Part shown: positions 8,665 to 18,193 of the stretch, piece by piece
Layout: every line of letters starts with the position of its first letter
Position numbering within the stretch: the stretch's first letter is position 1
NCBI GenBank assembly: GCA_964517005.1
Contig: CAZFAJ010000001.1
Coordinates: forward strand, 1-64,000
Source: CAYVBJ01 sp964517005
GTDB taxonomy: Bacteria > Bacteroidota > Rhodothermia > Balneolales > Balneolaceae
Length of the DNA: 64,000 nt
Direction of reading: 5' to 3'
The notes under the pieces: model-generated
Database searches by the model: none
Told to the model about the DNA's origin: nothing
The model's input: only the letters and a program-made list of their open reading frames with translations
Translations under genes and position numbers: made by a program

Positions 8665-9312
8665 ATGATTAACGAGCCCTGGTTCGTACCCCAACATGTT
8701 GGATGGATTGAAGTTGTTTGTGGCGGCATGTTCAGTGGTAAAACCGAAGAGCTGATTCGCCGTGCCAGAAGAGCACAAATTGCCGGTCAAAAAGTTGTCA
8801 TTGTTAAACCTGTAGTTGATAACCGGTATAGTGAAAATGAGATTGTGTCGCACAATGAACAAACTCTTCCCGGAATAAAAGTTGATACAGCCGATCAGAT
8901 CATACTTCTCACATCAGACGCAAGAGTTGTTTGTATCGATGAGGCTCAATTTTTTGACAGCCGGATTGTAGACGTTGCAAATACTCTTGCGAATGACGGC
9001 AAACGTGTAATTATTGCAGGTCTTGATATGGACTATCTTGGCAGGCCATTCGAACCCATGCCGCAACTCTTGGCTATCGCGGAATATGTAACCAAATTAC
9101 ACGCTATTTGTGCTGAAAGCGGCATGATGGCTCACTTTTCGCAACGTGTAGTTGAGAACAAAGATCGGGTTCTGATTGGTGAAACCGAGTCTTATGAGCC
9201 AAGAGCGAGACATTGCTTTCGCCCTCCATCCGACAAAAAACGCGGACAATACATCAAACCTGATGATATAAATCACAGTTCTTCATCCGAAAACCCTAAA
9301 GAAAAGAGATAA
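8665..9312 (+). CDS. tdk: Thymidine kinase
   Basis: A 215-residue type II thymidine kinase that phosphorylates thymidine in pyrimidine salvage. The P-loop is GGMFSGKT (residues 20-27), the Walker B is CIDEAQFFD and the thymidine lasso segment ends in GETESYEP. Of the four structural zinc cysteines usual in this family, Cys149 and Cys184 remain while positions 152 and 181 are Ser and Ala. Bacteroidota enzymes often lack the whole site, so this looks like a half-lost one. The TAA overlaps the ATG of the nucleoside transporter (TAATG), linking kinase and importer. Confidence 0.93.
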   Translation: MINEPWFVPQHVGWIEVVCGGMFSGKTEELIRRARRAQIAGQKVVIVKPVVDNRYSENEIVSHNEQTLPGIKVDTADQIILLTSDARVVCIDEAQFFDSRIVDVANTLANDGKRVIIAGLDMDYLGRPFEPMPQLLAIAEYVTKLHAICAESGMMAHFSQRVVENKDRVLIGETESYEPRARHCFRPPSDKKRGQYIKPDDINHSSSSENPKEKR

Positions 9313-10652
9313 TGGATATTTTACGTGGTATCATCGGGATGACTGCCCTCTTGCTCATTGCTATCAGTTTTAGTAAAAACCGAAAGGCAATTAACTGGAA
9401 ACTTGTCGGCAGTGGCCTGGGAATACAATTTTTTCTTGCCGTATTAATTTTAAAGGGAAGTGAGTTATCTGATACATGGGCGCCACTCGGGTGGCCAAAA
9501 GCTTTTTTCAGCTGGGTTTCATCTTTCTTTGTTATTGTGTTGGACTTCACAACCGCCGGAGCAGAATTTATTTTTGGAGATCTCGCTAAAAGTCCGGGGA
9601 TGGAAGGAAGTCTTGGACATTTCTTTGCATTCCAGGTGCTTCCCACAATTATTTTTTTTGCATCACTAACCACAATTCTATACCACTACGGAATTCTGCA
9701 AGCGGTTGTAAAGTATATGGCAATAGGTATGCAAAAAATACTGGGTACATCCGGAGCAGAATCCCTTTCTGTTGTTTCGAATATATTTGTAGGTCAGACG
9801 GAAGCTCCGCTTGTGGTGAAACCGTACATAAAAAATATGACTCCATCCGAACTCCTTGCCGTTATGACCGGCGGAATGGCAACGATTGCAGGAGGCGTAA
9901 TGGCTGCATACGTTCAGATGCTTGGTAATTCATATTCCCTTTCCCAGGGCGTTGAACTGGATGTCGGCCGTCAAATGTTTGCTGAACAACTGCTGGGCGC
10001 AAGTCTGATGGCTGCTCCTGCCGCCTTGGTAATTGCTAAGATATTGCTTCCTGAAACTCAGGTGCCGGAAACTATGGGGGAAGAGAAAAAGATTGATGTA
10101 TCAGTAGAGAAAAAAGATGCAAACGGAATTGATGCCGCTGCAAGCGGAGCTGCAGTGGGATTAAAACTTGCCGCAAATGTAGGTGCTATGTTGCTGGCAT
10201 TTATTGCACTACTTGCAATGGGCAATTTTTTTCTATCCTATTTTGGTGATATTACCGGCATTAATTCACTTTTACCCGATTCAGAACTGCGAATTGAAAC
10301 CATTCTTGGATGGACCCTGGCTCCCATTGCATTTTTAATTGGTGTTCCCTGGGTAGACGCCGTAAACCTTGGATCACTTTTAGGAACAAAAGTGGTATTG
10401 AATGAGTTTGTAGCTTATCTGCAACTGGCAGATATGGTTTCCGCCGACTTGTTGACCCAAAAAACAATTACAATGGCAACATTTGCCTTATGCGGTTTTG
10501 CTAATTTTGCTTCTATTGCGATACAAATAGGAGGAATTGGAGGAATTGCACCCAACAGAAAAGCAGAATTGGCAAAATTTGGAATACTTGCAGTTTTTGC
10601 CGGAACAATGGCCAATCTGATGACAGCAACAATAGCAGGAATGTTGTTTTAA
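9312..10652 (+). CDS. Concentrative nucleoside transporter (NupC/CNT family)
   Basis: A 446-residue inner-membrane nucleoside importer driven by a cation gradient. It has the CNT order: three N-terminal helices, the central nucleoside recognition/gate domain (QTEAPLVVKPYI, MTGGMATIAGGVMAAYV) and the C-terminal transporter region with CGFANFASIAIQIGG and GIAPNRK. A polar, acidic/Lys insertion (about 255-275) separates the halves. Translation is coupled to tdk through TAATG, so uptake and phosphorylation of thymidine and other nucleosides are made together. Confidence 0.92.
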   Translation: MDILRGIIGMTALLLIAISFSKNRKAINWKLVGSGLGIQFFLAVLILKGSELSDTWAPLGWPKAFFSWVSSFFVIVLDFTTAGAEFIFGDLAKSPGMEGSLGHFFAFQVLPTIIFFASLTTILYHYGILQAVVKYMAIGMQKILGTSGAESLSVVSNIFVGQTEAPLVVKPYIKNMTPSELLAVMTGGMATIAGGVMAAYVQMLGNSYSLSQGVELDVGRQMFAEQLLGASLMAAPAALVIAKILLPETQVPETMGEEKKIDVSVEKKDANGIDAAASGAAVGLKLAANVGAMLLAFIALLAMGNFFLSYFGDITGINSLLPDSELRIETILGWTLAPIAFLIGVPWVDAVNLGSLLGTKVVLNEFVAYLQLADMVSADLLTQKTITMATFALCGFANFASIAIQIGGIGGIAPNRKAELAKFGILAVFAGTMANLMTATIAGMLF

Positions 10653-10672
10653 TTGAAAAATTAAGATTTAAA

Positions 10673-12610
10673 ATGAAACAGAAGAATTCTTTACTATCAT
10701 TTTTTCAAATATTTCTTCTTTTTTTTCTTATTACAGGAGATCTATTTGCCCAGTTAAAATCATCTGATAATACTGTTGTAGGTAAAATTGGCAGTGAAAA
10801 AATATATCTTGAAGAACTGGTTAACTACTATCAGAAAAATTCCACTGATAGTGACGCAATTTCCGCTGATAAGCTTCGTGAGTTCTTGCCCTACTATATG
10901 GATTTTAAGCTAAAGCTTAAAGAGGGTTTGAATCAGAATATGGAGGATCACCAGGATATTGTCAATGAGCTTCAGGTTTACTCTGCACAAGCTGCTTACA
11001 GGTATTGGGCAGAAGAAGAGATTAAAGAGAAGCTCTTCAATGAATTCAAAGAACGCTCTCGGTTTGAAATAAAATCGTTTCACATATTACAACGACTGAC
11101 CGAAGCGGCCTCCCCTTCTGACACCCTTTATGCATATACGAAACTGCAGGAAGCAAAAAAAGAGTTTTTAAATGGAGTATCGCTTGAAGAATTGGATCAG
11201 CGCTATTCTACGCAATTGCAACGTCAATCGGCTGGTGGGCAACTGCCCTGGATAACAGCCGGCACCACAGTAAAACCTTTTGAGGATGCTTTATATTCCA
11301 CAGAAACGGGTAGTATGTCAGATCCTGTACGCACGCAATTTGGTTATCACCTGATCTATGTTCAGGATAAACGCGAAAAAACAAGTGATCGCAAAGTCAG
11401 ACATATTTTTTTCAGAGATGCTGACTCTGATGAGAAGCAAAGTAAAGCTGAATCGGTTTGGGAATCATTGAATAATGGTGCAGACTGGGATTCTTTAACA
11501 GTTGCAAATACGGAAGACGGGAGTTCAAGGAATCAGGGTGGCGATATTGGATGGATTGGATATGGAATGCAATTCGAAGAGAGTTTCGTAGATACAGTTA
11601 TGAAGATAAATCCTGAACAGTCATACAGTAAACCTGTTAAAACCGGTTATGGGTTGCACATTTTTAAAATTGATTCTGTGCGTACTTACCAATCTGAAGC
11701 ACAGCGGGATGAAGATCTCAAAAAGAAACTTGAAAAACTGCCGTGGTATGAAAATAAAAAAGATCTTGTTCTGCAGGAAATTGCTCAAATTGGTGACGCT
11801 GTAACTTATCATGATAATCTGACGCAAACAGAAGCTTATATCCAAAACAGTGACACCACCGATATAAAAGACCTGGAGCCCGGATCTGATACCGGCATTA
11901 TGAATTCTGAATTATTCTCTTTCCGAGGGGTACAATATAACGGGCTGGATTACCTTGAATGGTTAAAAGCAGAACATCCGCGTGCAGACGCCGGCAGATA
12001 TCAGCCGGAATGGTTTGATTATTTTGTTGAATCAATTTATGAATCCGAAATGATAGAAATCACAAAAAACAGATTTCCCTCCTTTAATGAACAGATTCAG
12101 CAATTTCGCGATGGATTGATTGTTTATAAAGTTAGTGATGAAAATATGTGGAGTGCTTCTACGGTTGATTCAACAGCACTTAAAAGCATTTTTGAAAAGA
12201 ACCGGGATGACTATCAATTTCCAAAACGGTTTGTATATCATATTATAGCAGCTGATGAGGAATTCCTGATTACAAATGCGAAAAATAAAATTAGTAATGG
12301 ACTGGAAATTGATAGTTTAAAATCAGAATTCCCGGAGATAGCCATAATTAGTGATTCAACCGGTCATGTGAGTGAGCATCCCTTTAATATGCTACCGGAA
12401 ATGAGGGTCGGGCAAAGCAGTGATTTATTTGAATACCATGGTAAAAATGCTGTTATTAACCTGTCCGGAATATTACCTGCGAGAAAGATGGATTTCAATG
12501 AAGCTTTTTATTTGGTTATGAATGATTATCAGCCAAAAAGAGAACAGGAGTTTACAGATCATCTTAAGAAAAAATATAACAGCAAAATCTACCCAAAACG
12601 GATTAAGTAA
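10673..12610 (+). CDS. Periplasmic parvulin-type peptidyl-prolyl isomerase with two PpiC domains
   Basis: A 645-residue exported chaperone/isomerase. A signal peptide with a strong hydrophobic core (to about residue 27, ending LFAQ) is followed by a helical N-terminal region, two adjacent parvulin domains (about 125-235, with the GGQLPW and FGYHLIYV motifs, and about 240-355, with GGDIGWI and GYGLHIFK), and a long C-terminal region of unknown fold. It opens a run of three chaperone genes ahead of SurA and probably helps fold outer-membrane proteins. It is longer than E. coli SurA (about 430 residues). Confidence 0.85.
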   Translation: MKQKNSLLSFFQIFLLFFLITGDLFAQLKSSDNTVVGKIGSEKIYLEELVNYYQKNSTDSDAISADKLREFLPYYMDFKLKLKEGLNQNMEDHQDIVNELQVYSAQAAYRYWAEEEIKEKLFNEFKERSRFEIKSFHILQRLTEAASPSDTLYAYTKLQEAKKEFLNGVSLEELDQRYSTQLQRQSAGGQLPWITAGTTVKPFEDALYSTETGSMSDPVRTQFGYHLIYVQDKREKTSDRKVRHIFFRDADSDEKQSKAESVWESLNNGADWDSLTVANTEDGSSRNQGGDIGWIGYGMQFEESFVDTVMKINPEQSYSKPVKTGYGLHIFKIDSVRTYQSEAQRDEDLKKKLEKLPWYENKKDLVLQEIAQIGDAVTYHDNLTQTEAYIQNSDTTDIKDLEPGSDTGIMNSELFSFRGVQYNGLDYLEWLKAEHPRADAGRYQPEWFDYFVESIYESEMIEITKNRFPSFNEQIQQFRDGLIVYKVSDENMWSASTVDSTALKSIFEKNRDDYQFPKRFVYHIIAADEEFLITNAKNKISNGLEIDSLKSEFPEIAIISDSTGHVSEHPFNMLPEMRVGQSSDLFEYHGKNAVINLSGILPARKMDFNEAFYLVMNDYQPKREQEFTDHLKKKYNSKIYPKRIK

Positions 12611-12617
12611 ATCACTG

Positions 12618-13523
12618 TTGCAAAATAAATTAAAAATATTATCAACAATTATTGTTGTATCAGTTGCCTGCTTGATTGCATGTGAAAAATCTGCAGATTC
12701 ACTCCGTGAGAACTCAATTGCCAAAGTCGGTAACAATGAACTGACCATTGACAAAGTCTTCGAAGAAATACCGGATCATATTCTCAAACAGGATACATTA
12801 GCTGCAATTGAGGAGTATCGGGATTCCTGGGTAGAAAATAAGACGATTGAACGTGAGGCATTTCAAAACAGGGTGCATCTCTCCCCTGACTACAAAAAAC
12901 GTCTTGAAAGAATCCAAAACCAATTACTGACAGACATGTACAAGGAGTTTCTGCTGAGTGAGTTCCAGGATGAACTATCTGTTTCGATGGAGGAGGCACA
13001 GAATTATTACCAGGCAAATAAAGAGAGGTTTGTTCTGGATGAGAAGTACGTAAGGTTCAGGCATCTTACGACACGCACCAGAACAGAGGCCGATAACGCT
13101 CGAAGAGAGCTTTTAAATGGAAAAGAGTGGGATGATGTTGTAAAAACTTACAGTATTGAACCTGGCAAACAGTTACAAAATTCAGATAAGTTCTTCCCAA
13201 TTTCAATGGCTCTTGCTGATATACAAATACTAAACCGTTACCTGCAGGCAATTGGCAGGACTGAAATATCACCTATTGCTAACCGTGGCGGCTATTTTCA
13301 CTTTGTACAGCTGATGGAAGAGAAAGCAGCAGGTGCTCACCCTGATCTCGACTGGCTGATTGATCAAATTCAAGATTGGCTTTTTCTTGAAAAATCACGC
13401 CGATTAATAAATACACACATTAGAAATTTGTACCTTCAGGCGGAAGCAAATAATGAAATAGAGCTATCTAACGTTGCCTCTATTGAAGAAAAGTTAAATC
13501 AATATTTGAATAAACAAAAGTGA
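12618..13523 (+). CDS. Parvulin/SurA-like peptidyl-prolyl isomerase lipoprotein
   Basis: About 301 residues. I choose the TTG at 12618, eight bases after the previous stop, because it gives a perfect lipoprotein signal: a short basic start, a hydrophobic core and the lipobox LIAC. The upstream ATG at 12522 in the same frame would add a polar extension encoded inside the previous gene. The mature part has a helical SurA-N-like domain and a weakened PpiC-like domain (KYVRFRHLTTRT, WDDVVKTYS, GGYFHFVQLME). It is the middle member of the three-gene periplasmic folding cluster and probably a membrane-tethered partner of SurA. Confidence 0.75.
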   Translation: MQNKLKILSTIIVVSVACLIACEKSADSLRENSIAKVGNNELTIDKVFEEIPDHILKQDTLAAIEEYRDSWVENKTIEREAFQNRVHLSPDYKKRLERIQNQLLTDMYKEFLLSEFQDELSVSMEEAQNYYQANKERFVLDEKYVRFRHLTTRTRTEADNARRELLNGKEWDDVVKTYSIEPGKQLQNSDKFFPISMALADIQILNRYLQAIGRTEISPIANRGGYFHFVQLMEEKAAGAHPDLDWLIDQIQDWLFLEKSRRLINTHIRNLYLQAEANNEIELSNVASIEEKLNQYLNKQK

Positions 13524-14890
13524 CCATGACTAAACCATTTTCGGGTGCATTCCTGATTTTTATATTTTTTATAAGCTTCAATGCTTTTTCACAAGATGTA
13601 CAATTAGCTGATAAGGTTGTGGCAATTGTTAATGACAGAATTATTTTGAAGTCGGGTGTTGATAAAGAAGTTGCGGACTTTATGACTCAATCTGAATTAC
13701 GAGGCCGTAAGATAGAATTTTCAGAAAAGTTATGGTTTGATGCTCTTGAATCAATGATTGATAATGAAGTTCTATTGGAGAAAGCAAGAAAAGATTCAAT
13801 TGTGGTTACTGATGATCAGGTCAACCGGCAAATGGACCAAAGAATTAATCAGCTTGTCAGGCAGGCCGGAAGTGAACAAGCACTTGAAGAGACGTTTGGT
13901 AAAAGCCTGATTCAGCTCAGAGCTGAATTTCGTGAAGATTTCAGGGAACAGCTTATCACCCAGCGTGTTCGCCAGGAAAAAATAACGAGCATAAATATAA
14001 CACGTCCTGAAGTCCGGGAGTTTTTTAACAGCATAACAGGAGATTCAATACCGGTAATACCTGAAATGGTTGCCCTTTCTCAGATTGCTGTTATTCCGGA
14101 GCCGCTGGAAGATGCAAAACAAGAAGCATTTGAGCTTGCATCAAACCTTAGAGATTCAATTACTGTACACGGTAAAAATTTTGAAGAACTTGCCAGGAAG
14201 TACAGTGATGGCCCCTCTGCACCAAATGGTGGATTATTACCGATGATGCCGATCAATGATCTCGTTTCACCATATTCAGCGGCAGCAACTGCTCTGGATC
14301 CGGGTGAGATATCCCAGGTAGTTGAAACAAGATTTGGCTTTCACGTTATCCGTTTAAACAGGCGCGTTGGCGATAATATTGAAACAAATCACATCTTGAT
14401 TCAGATAGACAACTCAGAACTGGATGAACAAGCTGCTATTGATAAATTAAATGTAATCAGAGACAGTGTGTTGGTTCATGATAACTCATTCAGGGAGATG
14501 GCAAGAAAATATTCTGAAGATTCGTTTTCCAAATCAACAGGCGGCAGGATTTTTAATCCCCAGACAAGCCAGCGGCTATTTCCTATCAACCGGCTGGATC
14601 CCTCTATGTACCGGATCGTTCTGCTGCTTGAAGAAGAGGGCCAGATTTCTGAACCCCGTTCATACAATCCGCCAAACCCGGGGCAAGATCTTGCATACCG
14701 GATTGTAAGACTTGACGAGCATATTGAAGAGCATGAGGCCAATCTGAAAGATGATTATGAGCGCATAAAAAGAATCGCACTTGAGGAAAAACAGATGCGT
14801 GTGATGGATGAATGGATGGATAAGCTTCGAGAGGAAGTTTACATCGAATATAAAATCCGTCGCCCTGAACAATTTACCCAATCGAAATAA
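13520..14890 (+). CDS. surA: SurA-type periplasmic chaperone/peptidyl-prolyl isomerase
   Basis: A 456-residue exported chaperone that escorts outer-membrane proteins. A signal peptide (to about residue 24, AFSQ) precedes a SurA N-terminal domain (ADKVVAIVNDRIILKSGVD, a SurA hallmark) and two parvulin domains (about 180-285, with GGLLPMM and FGFHVIRL; about 290-405, with GGRIFN and AYRIVRL). The frame can start at GTG 13520, which overlaps the preceding TGA, or at ATG 13526; both keep the signal peptide. Length matches SurA. It is followed 11 bases later by moxR. Confidence 0.9.
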   Translation: MTMTKPFSGAFLIFIFFISFNAFSQDVQLADKVVAIVNDRIILKSGVDKEVADFMTQSELRGRKIEFSEKLWFDALESMIDNEVLLEKARKDSIVVTDDQVNRQMDQRINQLVRQAGSEQALEETFGKSLIQLRAEFREDFREQLITQRVRQEKITSINITRPEVREFFNSITGDSIPVIPEMVALSQIAVIPEPLEDAKQEAFELASNLRDSITVHGKNFEELARKYSDGPSAPNGGLLPMMPINDLVSPYSAAATALDPGEISQVVETRFGFHVIRLNRRVGDNIETNHILIQIDNSELDEQAAIDKLNVIRDSVLVHDNSFREMARKYSEDSFSKSTGGRIFNPQTSQRLFPINRLDPSMYRIVLLLEEEGQISEPRSYNPPNPGQDLAYRIVRLDEHIEEHEANLKDDYERIKRIALEEKQMRVMDEWMDKLREEVYIEYKIRRPEQFTQSK

Positions 14891-14901
14891 ATAACTATCG
14901 A

Positions 14902-15894
14902 ATGCAAGAAATACCTGAAAAAGCTGATGAAGCCGCAGCTTTTTTTACCCAGTCATTTAAAAAAATTAAAGATGAAATTTCCAAATCTGTAGTAGGACAG
15001 CACGAAGTTGTTGATAACTTGTTAATATCCCTTTTTTCAAGAGGACATTGTGTGCTCGTGGGTGTTCCGGGACTTGCAAAAACGTTGCTGATACGAACGG
15101 TTGCTAAGACCCTGAACCTTACTTTCAACAGAATTCAGTTTACACCTGACCTGATGCCCGGCGATATTACCGGAACAGAAATCATCGAAGATGATAAACA
15201 GACGGGGCATAAATCTTTTCGTTTTATCCGGGGTCCAATTTTTGCCAATATTATTCTTGCCGATGAAATAAACCGGACTCCGCCTAAAACGCAGGCTGCA
15301 TTATTGGAAGGTATGCAGGAACATCACGTAACTGCTGCTGGGCAAACATTTACGCTTGATGAACCCTTCTTTGTACTGGCAACTCAAAACCCGATTGAGC
15401 AGGAAGGCACCTATCCCCTCCCCGAAGCGCAGCTCGATCGGTTTATGTTTAACTTGTGGCTTGATTATCCGTCCCAGGAGGAAGAGAAGAAAATTGTGAG
15501 TCAAACCACCGCCCCGCAACACGTACAAATAGATTCAATTCTGGAAAAAAATCAGATTATTGATTTTCAAAATCTGGTAAGAGAAGTTCCGGTTCCCGAC
15601 AGTGTACTTGAAATGGCCGTCCGCCTGGTTACTTTATCCAGGCCGGGAACAGACGGGTCAGCTGATTTTGTGGATAAATACCTGAGCTGGGGTGCAGGGC
15701 CGCGTGCATCTCAATATCTTATTCTGGGCGCAAAAACCCGGGCACTATCGCGCGGCAGGTTCAATGTGACCGAACAAGATATTGAAGCGCTGGCCGTTCC
15801 GGTACTAAGGCATCGTATTGTTACAAATTATGCTGCCGAGGCAGAAGGAATTGATACTGTATCGATTATAAAGCGTTTAATCAATGCACTTTAA
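14902..15894 (+). CDS. MoxR-family AAA+ ATPase
   Basis: A 330-residue AAA+ ATPase. It shows Walker A GVPGLAKT, Walker B ILADEINRTPPKTQAALLEGMQE, sensor 1 ATQNPIEQEGTYPLPEAQLDRF and a C-terminal lid. MoxR proteins act as chaperones that mature or activate VWA-domain partners. Here the next gene encodes a VWA-like membrane protein, the expected partner. The usual DUF58 gene between them is missing. Confidence 0.93.
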   Translation: MQEIPEKADEAAAFFTQSFKKIKDEISKSVVGQHEVVDNLLISLFSRGHCVLVGVPGLAKTLLIRTVAKTLNLTFNRIQFTPDLMPGDITGTEIIEDDKQTGHKSFRFIRGPIFANIILADEINRTPPKTQAALLEGMQEHHVTAAGQTFTLDEPFFVLATQNPIEQEGTYPLPEAQLDRFMFNLWLDYPSQEEEKKIVSQTTAPQHVQIDSILEKNQIIDFQNLVREVPVPDSVLEMAVRLVTLSRPGTDGSADFVDKYLSWGAGPRASQYLILGAKTRALSRGRFNVTEQDIEALAVPVLRHRIVTNYAAEAEGIDTVSIIKRLINAL

Positions 15895-15915
15895 TGTGCT
15901 AATCAAATATTTATC

Positions 15916-18033
15916 ATGACAGGCTCCGGCTTCCAGGCATTTTTACCTGTTATTCCCGTTTCTATCATTATTTTGCTGGTTTTTGTATCCGCGGGAATAT
16001 CATGGTGGAGCTACAATTACTTACATCAGGTAAAACCGTTGAAAAAATATGGGCTTATCGGGCTTCGATCGGTTTCCCTGTTTATTCTTCTCATTCTTTT
16101 GCTGAATCCCCTTTTCATTAATGAAAATAGCTGGGAAGAAAAACCAGTTGTTTTGATTTATCTTGATGATAGCCAGAGTACAGGAGTTGAGAGAGGAGAA
16201 TATTCCGGTATAGATGACTACGAAAGTGTTATCAGACAATTTGATTTCGGGAACAGAGATGGCATAAATTTTATTTTCTACAAATTTAGCGGTGATGTCT
16301 TAAGCTCTGAATCGGCCGATATTCAAGCCACCGGAAGCAGCACAAATCTCGATAATGTATTTAAACATCAGCTTGAGCAGGCTCCTGATGCAGTTGCTGC
16401 CATAATTATTTCGGACGGGATTATCACACATGGACAAGAGCCTTATTTCTCCGCGCAAAACAGCACAATTCCTTTTTATACCGTTCCGGTTGGAGATACA
16501 ACAGCTGCTAAAGATGTAGCAGTATCCGATTTGGAATCATTGAAAAAAGCCTATACAAATAGTTCATTTGCCATAAATTCAATTATTCAGCAGGAAGGTT
16601 ATGATGGAAGAAGTGTAACCGTTGAATTACGTGAAGATGGCGAACTGATTAATTCAGAACAGGTATCTTTCATCGGAAATCGTTCAAGCCATGAACTCAA
16701 TTTTGAATTGATTTACGAAGAAGCCGGCATCCGGAACTATGAAATCCATGTCTCTCCATTAGATGACGAATTAATCGAAGAAAATAATTCTGCTTTTTTC
16801 TCTGTGGATGTTGAAGACGGAAAAACCAATATTTGGTACCTGGCTTACGAAGTACATCCTGATGTGGGGGCAATAAGAAATATTATTGCACGGGATCAGT
16901 CTTTTGATATCGTTCCGTACACATGGGCTAATTCCGGAAGATTTATCGAAGGAAATCCTGATAACAGTGATCTTGAGCCGGACCTGCTTGTTATTCATGG
17001 TTTACCGCAGGATGAAGAGTCAATTGACTGGCTTATTGAAAAGATGAAATCACACTCTTCACTCTTTATAAATACACCGGGAAGTTATGATATGCTGCAC
17101 CGTATGCAGAATGTTTTATTTGATATAGATAATCCGGAGTCTTTTATATCGGTCAGGCCTGAACTAAAAGATAGTGAGTTTCACCCGGTATTTGATATTG
17201 AGAATATGCAATCTCTCAGACTCCCAATATTACAGACACGTTTTGGAAACTATAACATTTCAGCAGCTCAACAGGTATTGGGAATGTCTCTATTTCAAAA
17301 TCAAAGAACAGATATTCCTTACCTCTTGGCTGAAGAGACAGGAAATACGAGAAAACTATTCTTAAACGCATTTAATTGGTACAAATATTCGCAATCGAAT
17401 GATCCGGAAATTAAAAGATTCACGGAGCAGTTTTTTACAAATATTGTATCCTGGACATCGGCTCCCCCCGGACAATCAAATTTACAGGTTTCAGCCCTGA
17501 AATCGTCTTTTAACGAAAATGAAGAGATCATAATTCGTGCCTCATTACAAAATGAGAGCGGGCTGCAAGAAACAGACGGTTTGATTGATGTGAAAATTGA
17601 TAATGTTGAAGATGAAAATGTAAGCAATTCATTTACCATGCAGCACCAGGGGAACGGAAATTACAGAGTAAATGCGGGCACACTGCCGGCAGGAAGATAT
17701 CAATACTCGGCAGCAGCCCGGATCGGCAACAGAATCATTGATGAGAGAAATGGTGCATTTTCTGTAACCAGTTCAACCCGGGAATTTATGAACACCAAAC
17801 AAAATGACCGGCGCCTGCAGCAGCTTGCAAATATAACGGGTGGGAAGTTTCTTTCTGAATCATCAGCTGCAGAGTCCTTTTTCTCTGATATTAACGAAAA
17901 AGAAATTCTGCAGACAGTAGAAAAAACCAGCAAAGATCTTTTTTATCTTCACCAGTTTTATTATTGGTTTTTTGTAGTGATGATTACACTATCTGCAGAA
18001 TGGATTTTGCGCAGATCTGTTTCACTTCCATAA
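15916..18033 (+). CDS. Large membrane-anchored VWA-like protein
   Basis: A 705-residue protein with two N-terminal membrane helices (about 13-30 and 48-67), a long periplasmic-looking middle and one C-terminal helix (about 680-697). Directly after the second helix lies a VWA-like Rossmann segment with the metal-site pattern D84-x-S86-x-S88, a GSSTNL threonine and an IIISDG aspartate, so the MIDAS site looks intact. The following region resembles the Ig-like and glutamine-amidotransferase-like modules of Bacteroidota proteins encoded beside moxR. It probably acts with the preceding MoxR ATPase in envelope function; the exact role is not known. Confidence 0.75.
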   Translation: MTGSGFQAFLPVIPVSIIILLVFVSAGISWWSYNYLHQVKPLKKYGLIGLRSVSLFILLILLLNPLFINENSWEEKPVVLIYLDDSQSTGVERGEYSGIDDYESVIRQFDFGNRDGINFIFYKFSGDVLSSESADIQATGSSTNLDNVFKHQLEQAPDAVAAIIISDGIITHGQEPYFSAQNSTIPFYTVPVGDTTAAKDVAVSDLESLKKAYTNSSFAINSIIQQEGYDGRSVTVELREDGELINSEQVSFIGNRSSHELNFELIYEEAGIRNYEIHVSPLDDELIEENNSAFFSVDVEDGKTNIWYLAYEVHPDVGAIRNIIARDQSFDIVPYTWANSGRFIEGNPDNSDLEPDLLVIHGLPQDEESIDWLIEKMKSHSSLFINTPGSYDMLHRMQNVLFDIDNPESFISVRPELKDSEFHPVFDIENMQSLRLPILQTRFGNYNISAAQQVLGMSLFQNQRTDIPYLLAEETGNTRKLFLNAFNWYKYSQSNDPEIKRFTEQFFTNIVSWTSAPPGQSNLQVSALKSSFNENEEIIIRASLQNESGLQETDGLIDVKIDNVEDENVSNSFTMQHQGNGNYRVNAGTLPAGRYQYSAAARIGNRIIDERNGAFSVTSSTREFMNTKQNDRRLQQLANITGGKFLSESSAAESFFSDINEKEILQTVEKTSKDLFYLHQFYYWFFVVMITLSAEWILRRSVSLP

Positions 18034-18120
18034 AATTCTAAACGATACGGATCATCATCATCATCTCGATAGCCCTGATCAAATTTATTATTATTGGATC
18101 GTGTTTTGCCTCTCTAAATA

Positions 18121-18155
18121 AAAAAGCCGGGGAAGTTTAATCCACCGGCTTTTTT
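18121..18155. terminator. Bidirectional intrinsic terminator between convergent genes
   Basis: AAAAAGCCGG (18121-18130) pairs perfectly with CCGGCTTTTT (18145-18154) around a 14-base loop, with T-runs on the right and A-runs on the left, so it works on both strands. It closes the parvulin-moxR-VWA run (plus) and the coiled-coil protein operon (minus). Confidence 0.85.
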
Positions 18156-18193
18156 ATTTTTACCCTGTTTAAAATCGAGCTGGCTAAAATTAC

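Noticed and set aside
12522..12617. Longer N-terminus for the parvulin lipoprotein
   Set aside because: The extra 32 residues are the other frame of the preceding gene and would hide a perfect lipoprotein signal that begins at TTG 12618.
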